This document shows, in pieces, positions 11,164 through 23,609 of a DNA stretch of 64,000 bases; position 1 is the stretch's first letter, and each line of letters starts with the position of its first letter. A program made the translations under genes and the position numbers. Origin of the DNA: Ryuthela nishihirai (Eukaryota; Arthropoda; Arachnida; Araneae; Heptathelidae); NCBI GenBank assembly GCA_038380435.1, contig JAWZYU010000011.1:82994501-83058500 (forward strand), read 5' to 3'. Below the pieces are notes generated by a model, which worked only from the letters and a program-made list of their open reading frames with translations, searched no databases and was not told the DNA's origin.

Positions 11164-11568
11164 TTAAAGTCAATAAGATTTAAATGTTTCATTTATTTAC
11201 ATTTTCCACAAATGAACGAGTTTTAATCCTTGGATGATTCATATCCTTAAAAATATTTATATAAGAAATACTACAGGAAAAATTGCTGAAAGGTTAAATT
11301 GCCATGATATTATAGTGATTAAATTTGGTAGTGGTTTGTGGTAGCCAATCACCATAGTTTCAAAAGAAACTTGCTATAGCAGTTTTATAATTATATAGCA
11401 GTACCAAATTTAATCACTATAATATGATGGCAGTTTAACCTTTCAGCAATTTTTCCTGTAGCATTTCTTATATAAATATTTTTAAGGATATGAATCATCC
11501 AAGGATTAAAACTCGTTCATTTGTGGAAAATGTAAATAAATGAAACATTTAAATCTTATTGACTTTAA
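11164..11568. repeat. 167-bp inverted duplication, left arm only
   Basis: Stems 11,164-11,330 and 11,402-11,568 are reverse complements with about three differences by eye, around a 71-bp loop. The right arm has a single copy (about 16,800-16,975). A short tacccatcagcaaaa duplication follows at 11,569-11,598. Confidence 0.95.
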
Positions 11569-11616
11569 TACCCATCAGCAAAATACCCATCAGCAAAGAA
11601 AAAAATCATGGCTGAG

Positions 11617-11647
11617 CCAACACCACCTAGAGGCTAGGTGGTGTTGG
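11617..11647. repeat. 14-bp-stem hairpin insertion, left arm only
   Basis: ccaacaccacctag, loop agg, ctaggtggtgttgg. It is inserted between gctgag and cacgtgc, which are contiguous in the right arm (gcacgtgctcagcc near 16,705). A ctgag/ttgag pair flanks it. Confidence 0.9.
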
Positions 11648-12891
11648 TTGAGCACGTGCTAAATAAATGAATGAAACCAATGTAGTCTACTATTTTTACA
11701 CAAAAAATGCTGTTAAATATTTACCTCAACAACTAAAATATTAATTTGCTTTAAATCCATATATGTCTACATATACAGTACTTTTACAATTGTATATTTA
11801 AAAACAGCTAAAGAGCAATTGCATATAATCAGGGAGCAACAAGGGGGAACCTAGGTTGAATCGAAACTATCAACATTCAACAGATTTATATAAAAAAAAT
11901 ATCTAATTTTTGAATTATACTTCTTTGCTTCACAATTAAAGGAAGCAGCTATATTTGTTTCAACTTAAGTACTACGAATAAAAGGCAATAAACTCAGAGA
12001 CAAAAGCAACACATCTACTGAATGCTTTGATTTCGAATCGGATATTGCATAAAAGATAGAATATTTGAAATACATTTATATCTTCGAATTGCATCTTAAA
12101 AAGTGGGAAACTGAAGCTTACCGATGACGCAATCAGCCACTGATTTTGCAGTTAATTCAAAATAACATAGGGTGATGATTTACCTACTCTAGAATTGCTG
12201 GCCTAGAATGCCTAGAATTGCTGGTGCCTTATTTTTTCTTTGAACTAAATACGAATTCATTGACTGCTTTATTCGCATGCTTTAGTTTGATTCCCGTTGT
12301 TTTAGGTCATACATAAGATTGGTTGAGTTGTTTTACCTCTGAGCGGCATTTTTTCCTTTCTAAAGGCCGTCGCTAAACTTCCATCGTTAGCTGGGGATGT
12401 GGAAGCCGCATTGGATTCATTTATATGTACTTGGTTATACATATCTAATAGAATGTGGCGATATGAAAGTTTTGCGTACAGAAGAAAAACATTTCAATAA
12501 CAATATACAGTATATAACTTCAGGAATCTCTAATTCATTTATTATTAGAGAGAATAAACCTCCCTTACAAACCTCCCTTACAAAGAATTCCAATGTAACC
12601 TCCCTTAAAAAGTGCAAAATTTCACATTTTTTCAGAGGTGACATATAAGTTTGACGTTTAAATTAAAAAGAAAAATATTCTCTTATAAAGGGTTTATTCC
12701 GTTAACTTATTTCCTTAAGGAATGCTGTGGTGAATAGCAGGGGCGTATCTATGGGGGGAGGCTCTCCCCACAAAGTAACTCGGAGTTGGCGAAAATTCGA
12801 AGCGACTTCATAAAATCTAGGTGAGTTGTGAAAATTTGTAATTTTTTTTTTGTAAAATTAACGGGAGTTGTCAAAATCGTGGTAACTTGGC

Positions 12892-13340
12892 AAATCTAGG
12901 GCAGTTTCGAAACTGGAGAGACTACAAAATCTAGAGCAGTTGGCAAAATTCCAAGTCACTTATTACAGGTGAGTTGGCAAAATCGGGACAACTTGGCAAA
13001 ATTTGGAGTGACTTGGCAAAATCGTGAGATGTAAAAATTGGGTTTTTTTTCTGTAAAATTATGTCGAGTTGGAAAAATTTAGGAGAGTTGGAACAATCTA
13101 GAGGCAGTTGGCAAATCTAGGGCAGTTTCGAAACTGGAGAGACTACAAAATCTAGAGCAGTTGGCAAAATTCCAAGTCACTTATTACAGGTGAGTTGGCA
13201 AAATCGGGACAACTTGGCAAAATTTGGAGTGACTTGGCAAAAACGTGAGATGTAAAAATTGTTTTTTTTTTCTGTAAAATTATGTCGAGTTGGAAAAATT
13301 TAGGAGAGTTGGAACAATCTAGAGGCAGTTGGCAAAATTC
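12892..13340. repeat. 220-bp direct duplication inside the array (left arm only)
   Basis: Two copies of the stretch starting caaatctagggcagtttcga, at about 12,892 and 13,112. The right arm has one copy near 15,345-15,470, which explains the 219-bp step in paired coordinates. Confidence 0.9.
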
Positions 13341-14031
13341 GGAGTGACTTGGAAAAATTGGGGGGAGTTGGCAAAATTCAGGTGAGATGTAAATATTGCA
13401 ATCTTTTTTCTGTAAAATTATGGCGTGTTAGCAAAATCGAGACAACTTCGCAATATCTAGGAGAGTTGCCAAATCTTAGGGGAGTTTGCAAAATTCAGAG
13501 TGACTGCAAAAATCATGTGAGACGTAAAAATTGGGATTTTTTTTCTGTAAAATTGTGGCGAGTTGGCAAAATCCAGGAAAAACTTGGTAACATCTAGGGC
13601 AGTTGGCAAAATTCGAATCCATTTGATAAAATATGGGCGAGTTGTGAAAATTGTGATTGTTTTTGTGAAATTAAGGAGAGTTGACAAAATCGAGAAAACG
13701 GCAAAATTTTGGGTTTGAAAAATTTGAAGTGATTGGCAAATTCAGGAGAGATGTAAAAATTGGTATTGTTTTGCCAAATTAAGGAGAGGTGGTAAAATCG
13801 AGGCAACTTGGCAAAATCGAGGGAAGTTGGCAAAACTGGAAACCACTTGGTAAAGTACAGGTGAGTTGTAAAAATTGGGATTGGTTTTGTGAAATCAAGG
13901 AGAGTTGGGAAAACCGAGAACTCTTGGTAAAATCTAGGGCAGTTGACAAAATTCGAAGCTACTTGGTAAAATACAGGGGAGTTGTGAAAATTGTGCCTTT
14001 CTTGTGCAATTAAGGAGAGTTGATAAAATTC

Positions 14032-14550
14032 TAAATTGGGAAAATTTGACTTTTGAGTTGGCAAATTTTCCTAATTGAGAAAATAATGTCTGTCTAGTTC
14101 TTACCTAGATTTTCGCTCCGTGGTGGTGGTGGGGGGGGGGGAGGCAATTTTCACAACTCAGTTGCATTTTGCCATTTGGCTTCTAATTTTGCCAACTAGT
14201 CATAATTTAACAGTAATAATCCCAATATTTTCATCTCTCATCTGAATTGCTGCAAGTCAGTTTGAATTTTCCCAACTCCCCTAGAATTGGCCAACTCTCT
14301 TTAATTTCACAAAACCAAACACAATCGTACATCTCTCTTAAATTTGCCAAGTCACTTCAAATTTTTCAAACTACCCAAATTATGCCAAGTTTTCTCGATT
14401 TTGTCAACTCTCCTTGATTTCACAAACCCAATCCTAATTATCACAACTTGCCTATATTTTACCAAGTGGATTCGAATTTTGCCAACTCTCCTAGATTTTG
14501 CCCAACTCGCCGTAATTTTTACGTCTTCCCTGAATTTGCCAAGTCACTTC
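14032..14550. other. Unpaired spacer of the palindrome
   Basis: About 520 bp of the same foldback sub-repeats. It includes a G-rich segment at about 14,120-14,145 and the orientation switch, but has no partner in register. Confidence 0.8.
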
Positions 14551-17339
14551 GAATTTTATCAACTCTCCTTAATTGCACAAGAAAGGCACAATTTTCACAA
14601 CTCCCCTGTATTTTACCAAGTAGCTTCGAATTTTGTCAACTGCCCTAGATTTTGCCAAGAGTTCTCGGTTTTTCCAACTGTCCTTGATTTCACAAAACCA
14701 ATCCCAATTTTTACAACTCACCTGTACTTTACCAAGTGGTTTCCAGTTTTGCCAACTTCCCTCGATTTTGCCAAGTTGCCTCGATTTTACCACCTCTCCT
14801 TAATTTGGCAAAACAATACCAATTTTTACATCTCTCCTGAATTTGCCAATCACTTCAAATTTTTCAAACCCAAAATTTTGCCGTTTTCTCGATTTTGTCA
14901 ACTCTCCTTAATTTCACAAAAACAATCACAATTTTCACAACTCGCCCATATTTTATCAAATGGATTCGAATTTTGCCAACTGCCCTAGATGTTACCAAGT
15001 TTTTCCTGGATTTTGCCAACTCGCCACAATTTTACAGAAAAAAAATCCCAATTTTTACGTTTCACATGATTTTTGCAGTCACTCTGAATTTTGCAAACTC
15101 CCCTAAGATTTGGCAACTCTCCTAGATATTGCGAAGTTGTCTTGATTTTGCTAACACGCCATAATTTTACAGAAAAAAGATTGCAATATTTACATCTCAC
15201 CTGAATTTTGCCAACTCCCCCCAATTTTTCCAAGTCACTCCGAATTTTGCCAACTGCCTCTAGATTGTTCCAACTCTCCTAAATTTTTCCAACTCGACAT
15301 AATTTTACAGAAAAAAAAAACAATTTTTACATCTCACGATTTTGCCAAGTCACTCCAAATTTTGCCAAGTTGTCCCCGATTTTGCCAACTCACCTGTAAT
15401 AAGTGACTTGGAATTTTGCCAACTGCTCTAGATTTTGTAGTCTCTCCAGTTTCGAAACTGCCCTAGATTTGCCAAGTTACCACGATTTTGACAACTCCCC
15501 TTAATTTTACAAAAAAAAAAATTACAAATTTTCACAACTCACCTAGATTTTATGAAGTCGCTTCGAATTTTCGCCAACACCGAGTTACTTTGTGGGGAGA
15601 GCCTCCCTCCATAGATACGCCCCTGCTATTCACCACAGCATTCCTTAAGGAAATAAGTTAACGGAATAAACCCTTTATAAGAGAATATTTTTCTTTTTAA
15701 TTTAAACGTCAAACTTATATGTCACCTCTGAAAAAATGTGAAATTTTGCACTTTTTAAGGGAGGTTACATTGGGATTCTTTGTAAGGGAGGTTTGTAAGG
15801 GAGGTTTATTCTCTCTAATAATAAATGAATTAGAGATTCCTGAAGTTATATACTGTATATTGTTATTGAAATGTTTTTCTTCTGTACGCAAAACTTTCAT
15901 ATCGCCACATTCTATTAGATATGTATAACCAAGTACATATAAATGAATCCAATGCGGCTTCCACATCCCCAGCTAACGATGGAAGTTTAGCGACGGCCTT
16001 TAGAAAGGAAAAAGTGCCGCTCAGAGGTAAAACAACTCAACCAATCTTATGTATGACCTAAAACAACGGGAATCAAACTAAAGCATGCGAATAAAGCAGT
16101 CAATGAATTCGTATTTAGTTCAAAGAAAAAATAAGGCACCAGCAATTCTAGGCATTCTAGGCCAGCAATTCTAGAGTAGGTAAATCATCACCCTATGTTA
16201 TTTTGAATTAACTGCAAAATCAGTGGCTGATTGCGTCATCGGTAAGCTTCAGTTTCCCACTTTTTAAGATGCAATTCGAAGATATAAATGTATTTCAAAT
16301 ATTCTATCTTTTATGCAATATCCGATTCGAAATCAAAGCATTCAGTAGATGTGTTGCTTTTGTCTCTGAGTTTAATGCCTTTTATTCGTAGTACTTAAGT
16401 TGAAACAAATATAGCTGCTATCTTTAATTGTGAAGCAAAGAAGTATAATTCAAAAATTAGATATTTTTTTTATATAAATCTGTTGAATGTTGATAGTTTC
16501 GATTCAACCTAGGTTCCCCCTTGTTGCTCCCTGATTATATGCAATTGCTCTTTAGCTGTTTTTAAATATACAATTGTAAAAGTACTGTATATGTAGACAT
16601 ATATGCATTTAAAGCAAATTAATATTTTAGTTGTTGAGGTAAATATTTAACGGCATTTTTTGTGTAAAAATAGTAGACTACATTGGTTTCATTCATTTAT
16701 TTAGCACGTGCTCAGCCATGATTTTTTTTCTTTGCTGATGGGTATTATAATACTGCTATAGCAAGTTTCTTTTGAAACTATGGTGATTGGCTACCACAAA
16801 CCACTACCAAATTTAATCACTATAATATGATGGCAATTTAACCTTTCAGGAATTTTTCCTGTAGCATTTCTTATATAAATATTTTTAAGGTTATGAATCA
16901 TCCAAGGATTAAAACTCGTTCATTTGTGGAAAATGTAAATAAATGAAACATTTAAATCTTATTGACTTTAATTTTAGTTTTTAACAGAAAATTAAATGTT
17001 AAAATGGTTCTGTTGTAAATTCTTATTTTTTAAATATTTCTCTTGCAATAGATAAAATTCAATAAACATGGACCTAAAGCAAAGTGATAAATATTCTCTG
17101 AATAATTTCCAGCTTTTTACTACGATAACTTCGTCAAAAATAAATTAAATGCATTACTCAATTTAAAGGCGAATTAATGAAAACATTTATTGTTAAATAT
17201 TAATAATTTGTGATAGAGGAGATATGAATTTGTAGAGCATAAATCAGGGCTGTGCCAATATTAGTTTCACAATCCTGCTACTGACATTAAAAAAATCTTG
17301 TAACATTTAGAATGGGGTTCGCAATAATACTTTGATGCT

Positions 17340-17590
17340 TATGGCCGAGTGGTTAGCGCGCTTGGCTACTGATCTAATAATGGGGGTTCGAGCCCCGGGT
17401 AAGAGCCCCGATTATTAGGCGAATAATGGGTTCGAGCCCCGGGTAAGGCATGGTTGTAAGTGTTGTTTTTCTGCTGAGGTCCTGTCATCCTCTCAGATCT
17501 TCTACTTTGGCATATAAACTGACAGGTTCATGTCAGACCTCTGTGGCGATCAGCTGCTTGAGGGGGTATTTATTATTTTTTATTTATTTC
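17340..17590 (+). mobile_element. tRNA-SINE (family A) with duplicated B box (right arm)
   Basis: Mirror twin of 10,549-10,797: atggccgagtggttagcgcg, two B boxes, then catataaactgacaggttc and the gcttgagggggtatttatta tail. Confidence 0.9.
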
Positions 17591-17814
17591 TATAAAAATA
17601 GAGGATGTCAGATAGTAAACAATGCCATTTTCTGAAATTTCCTTTGTAAAACAAAACACCTAATTTGTTAACAGGGTCACGTCTCCATATATCTTGTTTA
17701 AAATCATAATCAAATATTAATAACATGTCACATCTTCAAATTTGCTTTTCTTTCATCAGTTGGTTTGAAATCTTTCACCAAACTGTGTCTCATTTCTTAG
17801 TTCTACTGCCCCAA

Positions 17815-18150
17815 AAAACAATTTTTAGCTCTCCAATACCAGCATATCGAATATCAAAGGATCCATCGCATCCATAATTGCGCAACATTTCCGTGATCTA
17901 AAACTAAAATATCCCAGGCACCTATTTTGAGCCCTCTGACACCTCTAGATCTATATTCGAATTTTGACCATGAAGGACCTATCGCATCCAAAATTTCGAA
18001 ACATTTCTGAGATCTACAACTCAGAATACCCCCAAGAACCATTTTTTAACACCCTAGCACTGACTGATCTAAATTTGGCCACAAAGGACCATCTGAATAC
18101 GAAATTTCGTAACCTTTTCGAGATCTACAACCCGAAACACCCCGAGACAC
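17815..18150. repeat. Three-copy ~115-bp minisatellite (right arm)
   Basis: Mirror of 9,985-10,325. The 62-codon ORF within it is identical in both arms. Confidence 0.75.
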
Positions 18151-19189
18151 CAATTTTCACTTTTCTAGCACTGGTAGATCACGGTTTGACTTATGTACAA
18201 CCCATGAAGCCGGTGAAATGGAAGTCTACGTGACCTACATTTCACCTTGAAAGACACGTTTAACACCCGGATTATCCCTATGTGCAAATTTTCAGAATTC
18301 TATCATTTCTGCACCATAGAGTGTCACTGTCACTGTCAGTCAGTCGCTAACAATTGTTTAAATATATGAGCGTTGGATTGTAAATATGTAAGTTTACAAA
18401 ACTAAGATAATCAGTAATATTCAGCGTTTTTTCGTTCATACGTTTTAACCTTGAAACATCCATAAAATATTTTTGCAAATAGCATTATTTGTTACCGTTC
18501 GTAGCGTACAACGTAATAAATATTTGACCTAACCGATAAGTTAGAGCATTTTAGTTCTGCAAGTTATTTGTATCATGATTATTCTTTCTTGTTTAGCCAA
18601 TTACGAAATTTTAAATTGCTTTTGCAAATATACAGGGATATCTACGGTGTACGATCCTATTACAACTTGGTGAATCCAAACGTCACATATTAGAACATAT
18701 GTTATATCACGTGTCATTCGAAGAGTTTTACCAAAGAGCCAATCAAAACGATCACTTCAGCGCTCTGATACATAAAAAGAGATGCGGTTTGTTTTGATCG
18801 AACGGCCATCAATTTTCTTCGTTTTAAAAAAATATACTTGCTCAAACTTTCTCTTAAGTTTTACTAGTTCATTTAAAATACTTAGAAATAATGTGCATTT
18901 GAATGGTAAAATCATTGCATAAATGCTTTTATGTTTAAAAGTCATTGAAAAGCGAAACGTCCATAGATGTTAACAAGGCAAGCGTATTGTCCCCAGCGCC
19001 CTCTACTGGTATGGGACAATATTTCTGCCACATTTTAATAGGCGAATGACAGACTATATACTTAACGGCACTATAACTTTACTGTTTTAAAAATAAAGCT
19101 TCAGAAATTAACACAGTAGGATTAATTAATGATGCTGTGCCAACTTTATTCACATTTTTAACAAATGCCTGTATTGAGAGACACTTGTA

Positions 19190-19832
19190 GAAGATATGAG
19201 AGAAATTGCAATGAGAAGAGATATTGCCTATAAAAATGATCACTCATGCTGTGTAAGATGGAAGAGTATTAGAAAATTTAAGAGAAAGTTGATGTCAGTG
19301 TAAAATGAAATCCAAAGCTGAAAGAAAATGCTATGATGATATTATTGCCAGCTAAGAGCCAAGCAATCTAACTCTTCTTTAAAAGAAATATTAGATTTGT
19401 TTAAGGCTCAAAAGCTCATCAAGATGACATTGAGACAACAAAGCCTGTGTTTCTAGATATAACTTTAAACCTATTCAGAAATTCACAGCAAAATGCTGAA
19501 AGAAGCAATGGTACATTTTATTGCTAAGAGGTAAATAGGTTTACCATGATATTTTCATTCTCCAAAGGCTTATTAAAAATTGAGGTTCAATTTTTGTTTT
19601 ATTTTAAAAAGGCTTATGAATTTGTAAGAGAAAAACTTCTTCCCAATAGCTCCACAATTTTAACTTTTTGCAGATCTGTAGATGGTCTTCCTGGATTTAT
19701 TGCAGTTTTCTGCATGGAAACTTTTATTGATAGTAAGCAGAAGCATATGATATTCACTTTATTATTTGAGGAAAAGTCAATTAGGAAGCAAATACTGTTC
19801 AATGGTAAATGTGTATATGTGGATTATGGTTA
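19190..19832 (+). pseudogene. P-element/THAP9-like transposase remnant (right arm)
   Basis: 19,546-19,832 reads FYFKKAYEFVREKLLP, SSTILTFCRSVDGLPGF, then FEEKSIRKQILFNGKCVYVD in one frame. This is the order expected in P-superfamily transposases before the catalytic core. A TAA at 19,525-19,527 (CAA in the left arm) truncates the upstream part. Upstream, SLKEILDLFKAQKLIKMT at about 19,375-19,430 may belong to the same protein. The THAP zinc finger is not found. Confidence 0.6.
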
Positions 19833-20999
19833 ATGATAAAAATTCTGATATAGCTTCTGAAATTCTAATTTTTATGTTTGTTTCAGTTTTATATAGCTAG
19901 AAAATCCCCGTAGGTTATTTTTTTAACAGTTGGTTTGTCTGGTTCAAAATATCTTTTTACTTACAAATTCAGCCAGACCATATTTACCTTTTTTTTTTAA
20001 GCTATAAGAGCAAAAGTGGGAAACAATAATAACCTAATTATCTTTAGTTCCAAAGTGCACACATGCAGTTAATAATTAACCGGCTGATAATTAATAAGTA
20101 AAAAAGACAATTGTTTAACTTTCAATGAAAATAAAATCATTGGCAACAGTAATGAAATACCCAGTGACATTTTAGATGTTTCTCACATGTGGATAATATC
20201 AAGGAATTATAGTAAAGCAATGAAGGTCATTGTGTCTCTTTTCTCTGAAATTGAAAAAGGTTATTATAAGCTTTCTTTATAGCCAAAAAAAAAAACTATG
20301 AAAGATTTCTTGCATAGAAAATAAATTAGCATTAATTGACTCTGACCTAATCCACTCTTCTGTGTCTGCACTTATTAACTCTACAGAGAATTTTTTTTTC
20401 TTTCTTTAAGAAACAACAACTTTTGAGCCTTATTATGAGAATGTCCATATAAAGAATGAAACAGTCCATATTACATATCAAAAGAAAAAGCATTTAATTC
20501 TGGAAAAAAATGGCAGGAAAGCATAGAAAAGCATGTTGCAGGTTCTTTTGTAGGGATTTTTGGAAACTGATTAATCAGCCTCTGTCACTTTAAAGGTTAA
20601 TATTAAAAATTGAGGTTTTCTCGCCCTTCTCACAGTATACGTGTGCAATTGCAAAAATTACTGAACAGTGTCTTCCAGGAGAAAACTTTATATTCTTAAC
20701 AACATCCACTTCATACCCAATTAACAAATTCAGGTTAATGTCCTACATAGGCTTCAATGCATGTTAGTGCTCATATCACTAGATAGTTATTTCAGTAATA
20801 GGGAATTGGATGTGGAAGTTGACAATCATGCTTATAATATGAAAAAGAAACATTACAAAAGATGATGCTACAATTAGACTTCACAATTTAGAGACACAAA
20901 TGACATAAAAATTAAAAGGCATCAATATCAGAGCAAACAGCTAAATTTGCACAAAACAGTGACAAAAACACACTTTGCAGTAACTTCATTTCTTGTATT

Positions 21000-21355
21000 C
21001 TGTGTGTGTGATATGAATTTCCTACTGCCTCAGCTGAAATGAAAATATTTTGCATTTTTTTTCTTTATTTTATAGCATGAAATTTTAATTATGTCATTTG
21101 TGTGTATGTGTTACTTTGGATTTCCTTCTGCCTTTGCTGATATAAAAGTTTACAATATTTGTTTTTTGTTGCATGAAATTTCAATCATGTCATTTTTGTC
21201 TTTGTGTGGAAGTGGGGGGGGGGGTTGAATTTCTTTATGCTTCAGCTGAATAACAAGCTTACAATATTTGGGTTTTTTTATAGCATGAAATTAAATTGTC
21301 ATTTATTGGGAGGAAATTTGATTTCCTGTCTCAGCTGAATTGAAAAAAATGTTTA
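21000..21355. repeat. Four-copy minisatellite (right arm)
   Basis: Mirror of 6,725-7,085, with units marked by ctgcctcagctgaa and gcatgaaatttcaat. Confidence 0.75.
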
Positions 21356-22372
21356 CACTATCTGATTATTTCTTTTCATTTTTATTGAAAATTAATATTT
21401 TTTAATGAAAGAAGAAAATAAATGTAACTTTTCGTGTCGTTTTTTAAATGAGGCGGGGATTTGCACAATTAAGATCTATAAATTTTGTGGGCTTTTGCTT
21501 AAGCTGAAAGATTTGATCATGTATTAGATTTTAAAATATGTTTACCATTGTTCCTGTTTTAAACGGGCTAAACTTAAAGTCTGCTAAGTTTACAGCCAAT
21601 TTAGTTCAGCTATAATCACATATTAAGAGCATATCGAATTTTTTCTAAATTTTCAAACAAAACCTCGATTTCAAAGAGAAGCAGTTTCCAGCGTCTTCAC
21701 TTTTCATCCGATATAAATCATTAAAGTGTGCATTAATAATAAGGTCTGTAAATGGTAGATAGGTAGTCACTGGAAGGAGAGCACCAATCCCCTTTGATGA
21801 TGCATAGAACCAGGCATGCCTCGCACCTAATGTCCGACCTCGCCTTTTCGTGGTATAGACCGTTAGTAACTTTCAAAAGAGATACTCTCTTGTGGAAATG
21901 AACGGAAGAAGGGGGGGTTGCCAGATTAGTGTGGCCTACTGATCTGGATTCCTCTGATCGACATTCCCTCTCTCAATAAACATAGTTTCTTTAAACATCC
22001 CACTAACCATTTTCTCTCCATAGGTAGTTGGAATGTGAGGACTCTGCACAGAACTATTTCTCTTGATGTCCTCACACAAGAATTCCACCTTTAAAATTTA
22101 GATATTCTCCGCTTGCAAGAGATAAGATGGACAGACAAAGGTCAGATTCTTAAAAATAATCTTAAATTTCTTTTTTCAGGGAGGGAAGACAATAAACATC
22201 ACTAAGGCGTGAATCTGCTTCTCAGCAGACACACTAGTGTACTCTTTTAGGATATGAGTGCCTTAATGAAAGGTTTCTTACAGCAAAAATGCTGTAATTG
22301 AATGTTATCTGATGTTATTCCCCCACTGAGGATGACGATGAGGATATGTTTTAAGGACAACTTCAGGATATT

Positions 22373-22753
22373 TTGAATTCTACCAAGAAAGGAGATATTA
22401 CCCTTGTTCTAGGTGACTACAATGCCAAAGTTGGTACTGACTCTGACCTTCGGGGAGGAGTGATATGCCCTTTTGGTATTGGTAGCTGCAATGGCAATGG
22501 GCAACGTCTCCTACAGGTAAGTAAACTCAATGGATTCAGAATAACTAACATTTATTACAAACACCGCGACATACATAAGTACACATGGGTTACACCTAAT
22601 GGGCTGCATAAGAATATGATTGATTACATATTAATTAACAGCAAATGGGCTAGTTCTGTTAGGAATACAGGTCATATAGGGGAGCTGAAATTGGATCTGA
22701 CAATTACCTTGTTAAAAGTGTCTTGCAACTTAAAAAGTGTTGTGCTAGGGTAA
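22373..22753 (+). pseudogene. LINE endonuclease domain, C-terminal part (right arm)
   Basis: 126 codons differing from the left-arm ORF by one residue (GELKLD in place of GEQKLD). Motifs LVLGDYNAKVG and TWVTPNG are intact. The N-terminal part between 22,025 and 22,370 is interrupted by stops. Confidence 0.85.
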
Positions 22754-23395
22754 AACATTTTACCTTTAATACTGAAGCTCTGAAAGACTCAGCTATAGCT
22801 AAAGCTTACCATGATAGGTAACTTAGTCATTATGACAGTCATGGTTTGCTTACCACTGAAATTGAGAAAGAATGGGACCATTTTAGACACGCTTTTTCGG
22901 AAACTAACTTCTGTTAGGAAAAAAGGAGCAGAGGAGGCAGAATTATTTTAGTGATAAGGCACTTGAGCTTATTTCAGAAAGAAAGAACTTCAGGAATGTC
23001 CTTAATCAATACCCTACTAGTCCTAATAGAAAGCATTACCGAGAGCTTAATAAACATGTAAGGGATCAGTTAGCTGCTGATAAGAATCTTTGGCTTGATG
23101 GCTGGGCTCACAAAGCCGAGGAAGCAGTTACACAGCACAACAGCAGAGAGCTATACCAGATAGTTAATGTTTTGTGTGGTAAAAGATGGACAGTTATACA
23201 GGGATTGAAGGATAAACAAAGTAAGGTTACAGAAGGTGAGGATTCTGTCATGGCTAGGTGGGCTGAGCATTTCAGTGATGTTCTAAACAATGTGGTTAGT
23301 TCTACTCCCATTGTTTGTAATGTTGACAGATGCATTACTAGCTTTAATGTTGGCCTTATAACACAATCTGAAGTTATTTAGGCTATTTTTAAACT

Positions 23396-23593
23396 AATAA
23401 AAAATAATAAATATCCCCTCAAGCAGCTGCTTCCCACAGAGGTCTGACAGACCTAGGCCTGTCAGTTTATATGCCACACTAGAAGGTCTGAGACGGTGGC
23501 ATGATCTCAACAGAAAAACACACACACATCCATGCCTAACCTGGGGCTTGACCCCAGATCCCTTAGATCAGTAGCCAAGCGTGCTAACCATAA
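23396..23593 (-). mobile_element. tRNA-SINE (family A) inside the LINE, right arm
   Basis: Mirror twin of 4,488-4,684, flanked by taaacta at 23,390 and 23,590. It sits between the linker and the first RT block. Confidence 0.85.
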
Positions 23594-23609
23594 ACTACAT
23601 AAATCCCGA

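Larger units (their letters stand above)
2671..14031 (+). repeat. Left arm of a 22.5-kb palindrome
   Basis: Every landmark recurs in reverse complement in 14,551-25,184. The sum of paired coordinates is constant within blocks: about 27,855 at the outer end, 28,080 at the endonuclease ORF (5,327/22,753), 28,137 at 10,095/18,042, 28,363 at 12,397/15,966 and 28,582 at the inner arrays. Each step in that sum is a discrete indel between arms. Paired ORFs are nearly identical: 126 residues with one difference, 62 residues with none, 83 residues with one. The outer edge lies within about 35 bp of the 3' end of a LINE. Confidence 0.95.
12738..15625. mobile_element. Foldback array at the palindrome centre
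   Basis: Termini are CAGGGGCGTATCTATGG at 12,738 and its exact complement ending 15,625. The interior is a hierarchical array: ~24-bp units of the form gttggcaaaatcgagg or acttggcaaaattcg are grouped into ~120-bp blocks with ttgggattttttttctgtaaaatt. Orientation flips at about 14,100-14,150 beside a G run. Flanks are inverted copies of each other (gtggtgaatag on the left, its complement on the right), not direct duplications. Long ORFs here (13,594-14,064; 14,344-14,988) are array translations. Confidence 0.85.

Noticed and set aside
13594..14988. Long mirrored ORFs (156 and 214 codons) rich in Phe/Pro/Leu
   Set aside because: They are translations of the foldback sub-repeat array (attttgccaac units), present on both sides of the axis and in several frames; no protein family is recognisable.
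12738..15625. Regularly spaced short repeats resembling a CRISPR array
   Set aside because: Units are contiguous and degenerate, without unique spacers, and similar arrays lie at other transposon copies (35,530-36,688). The context is eukaryotic.
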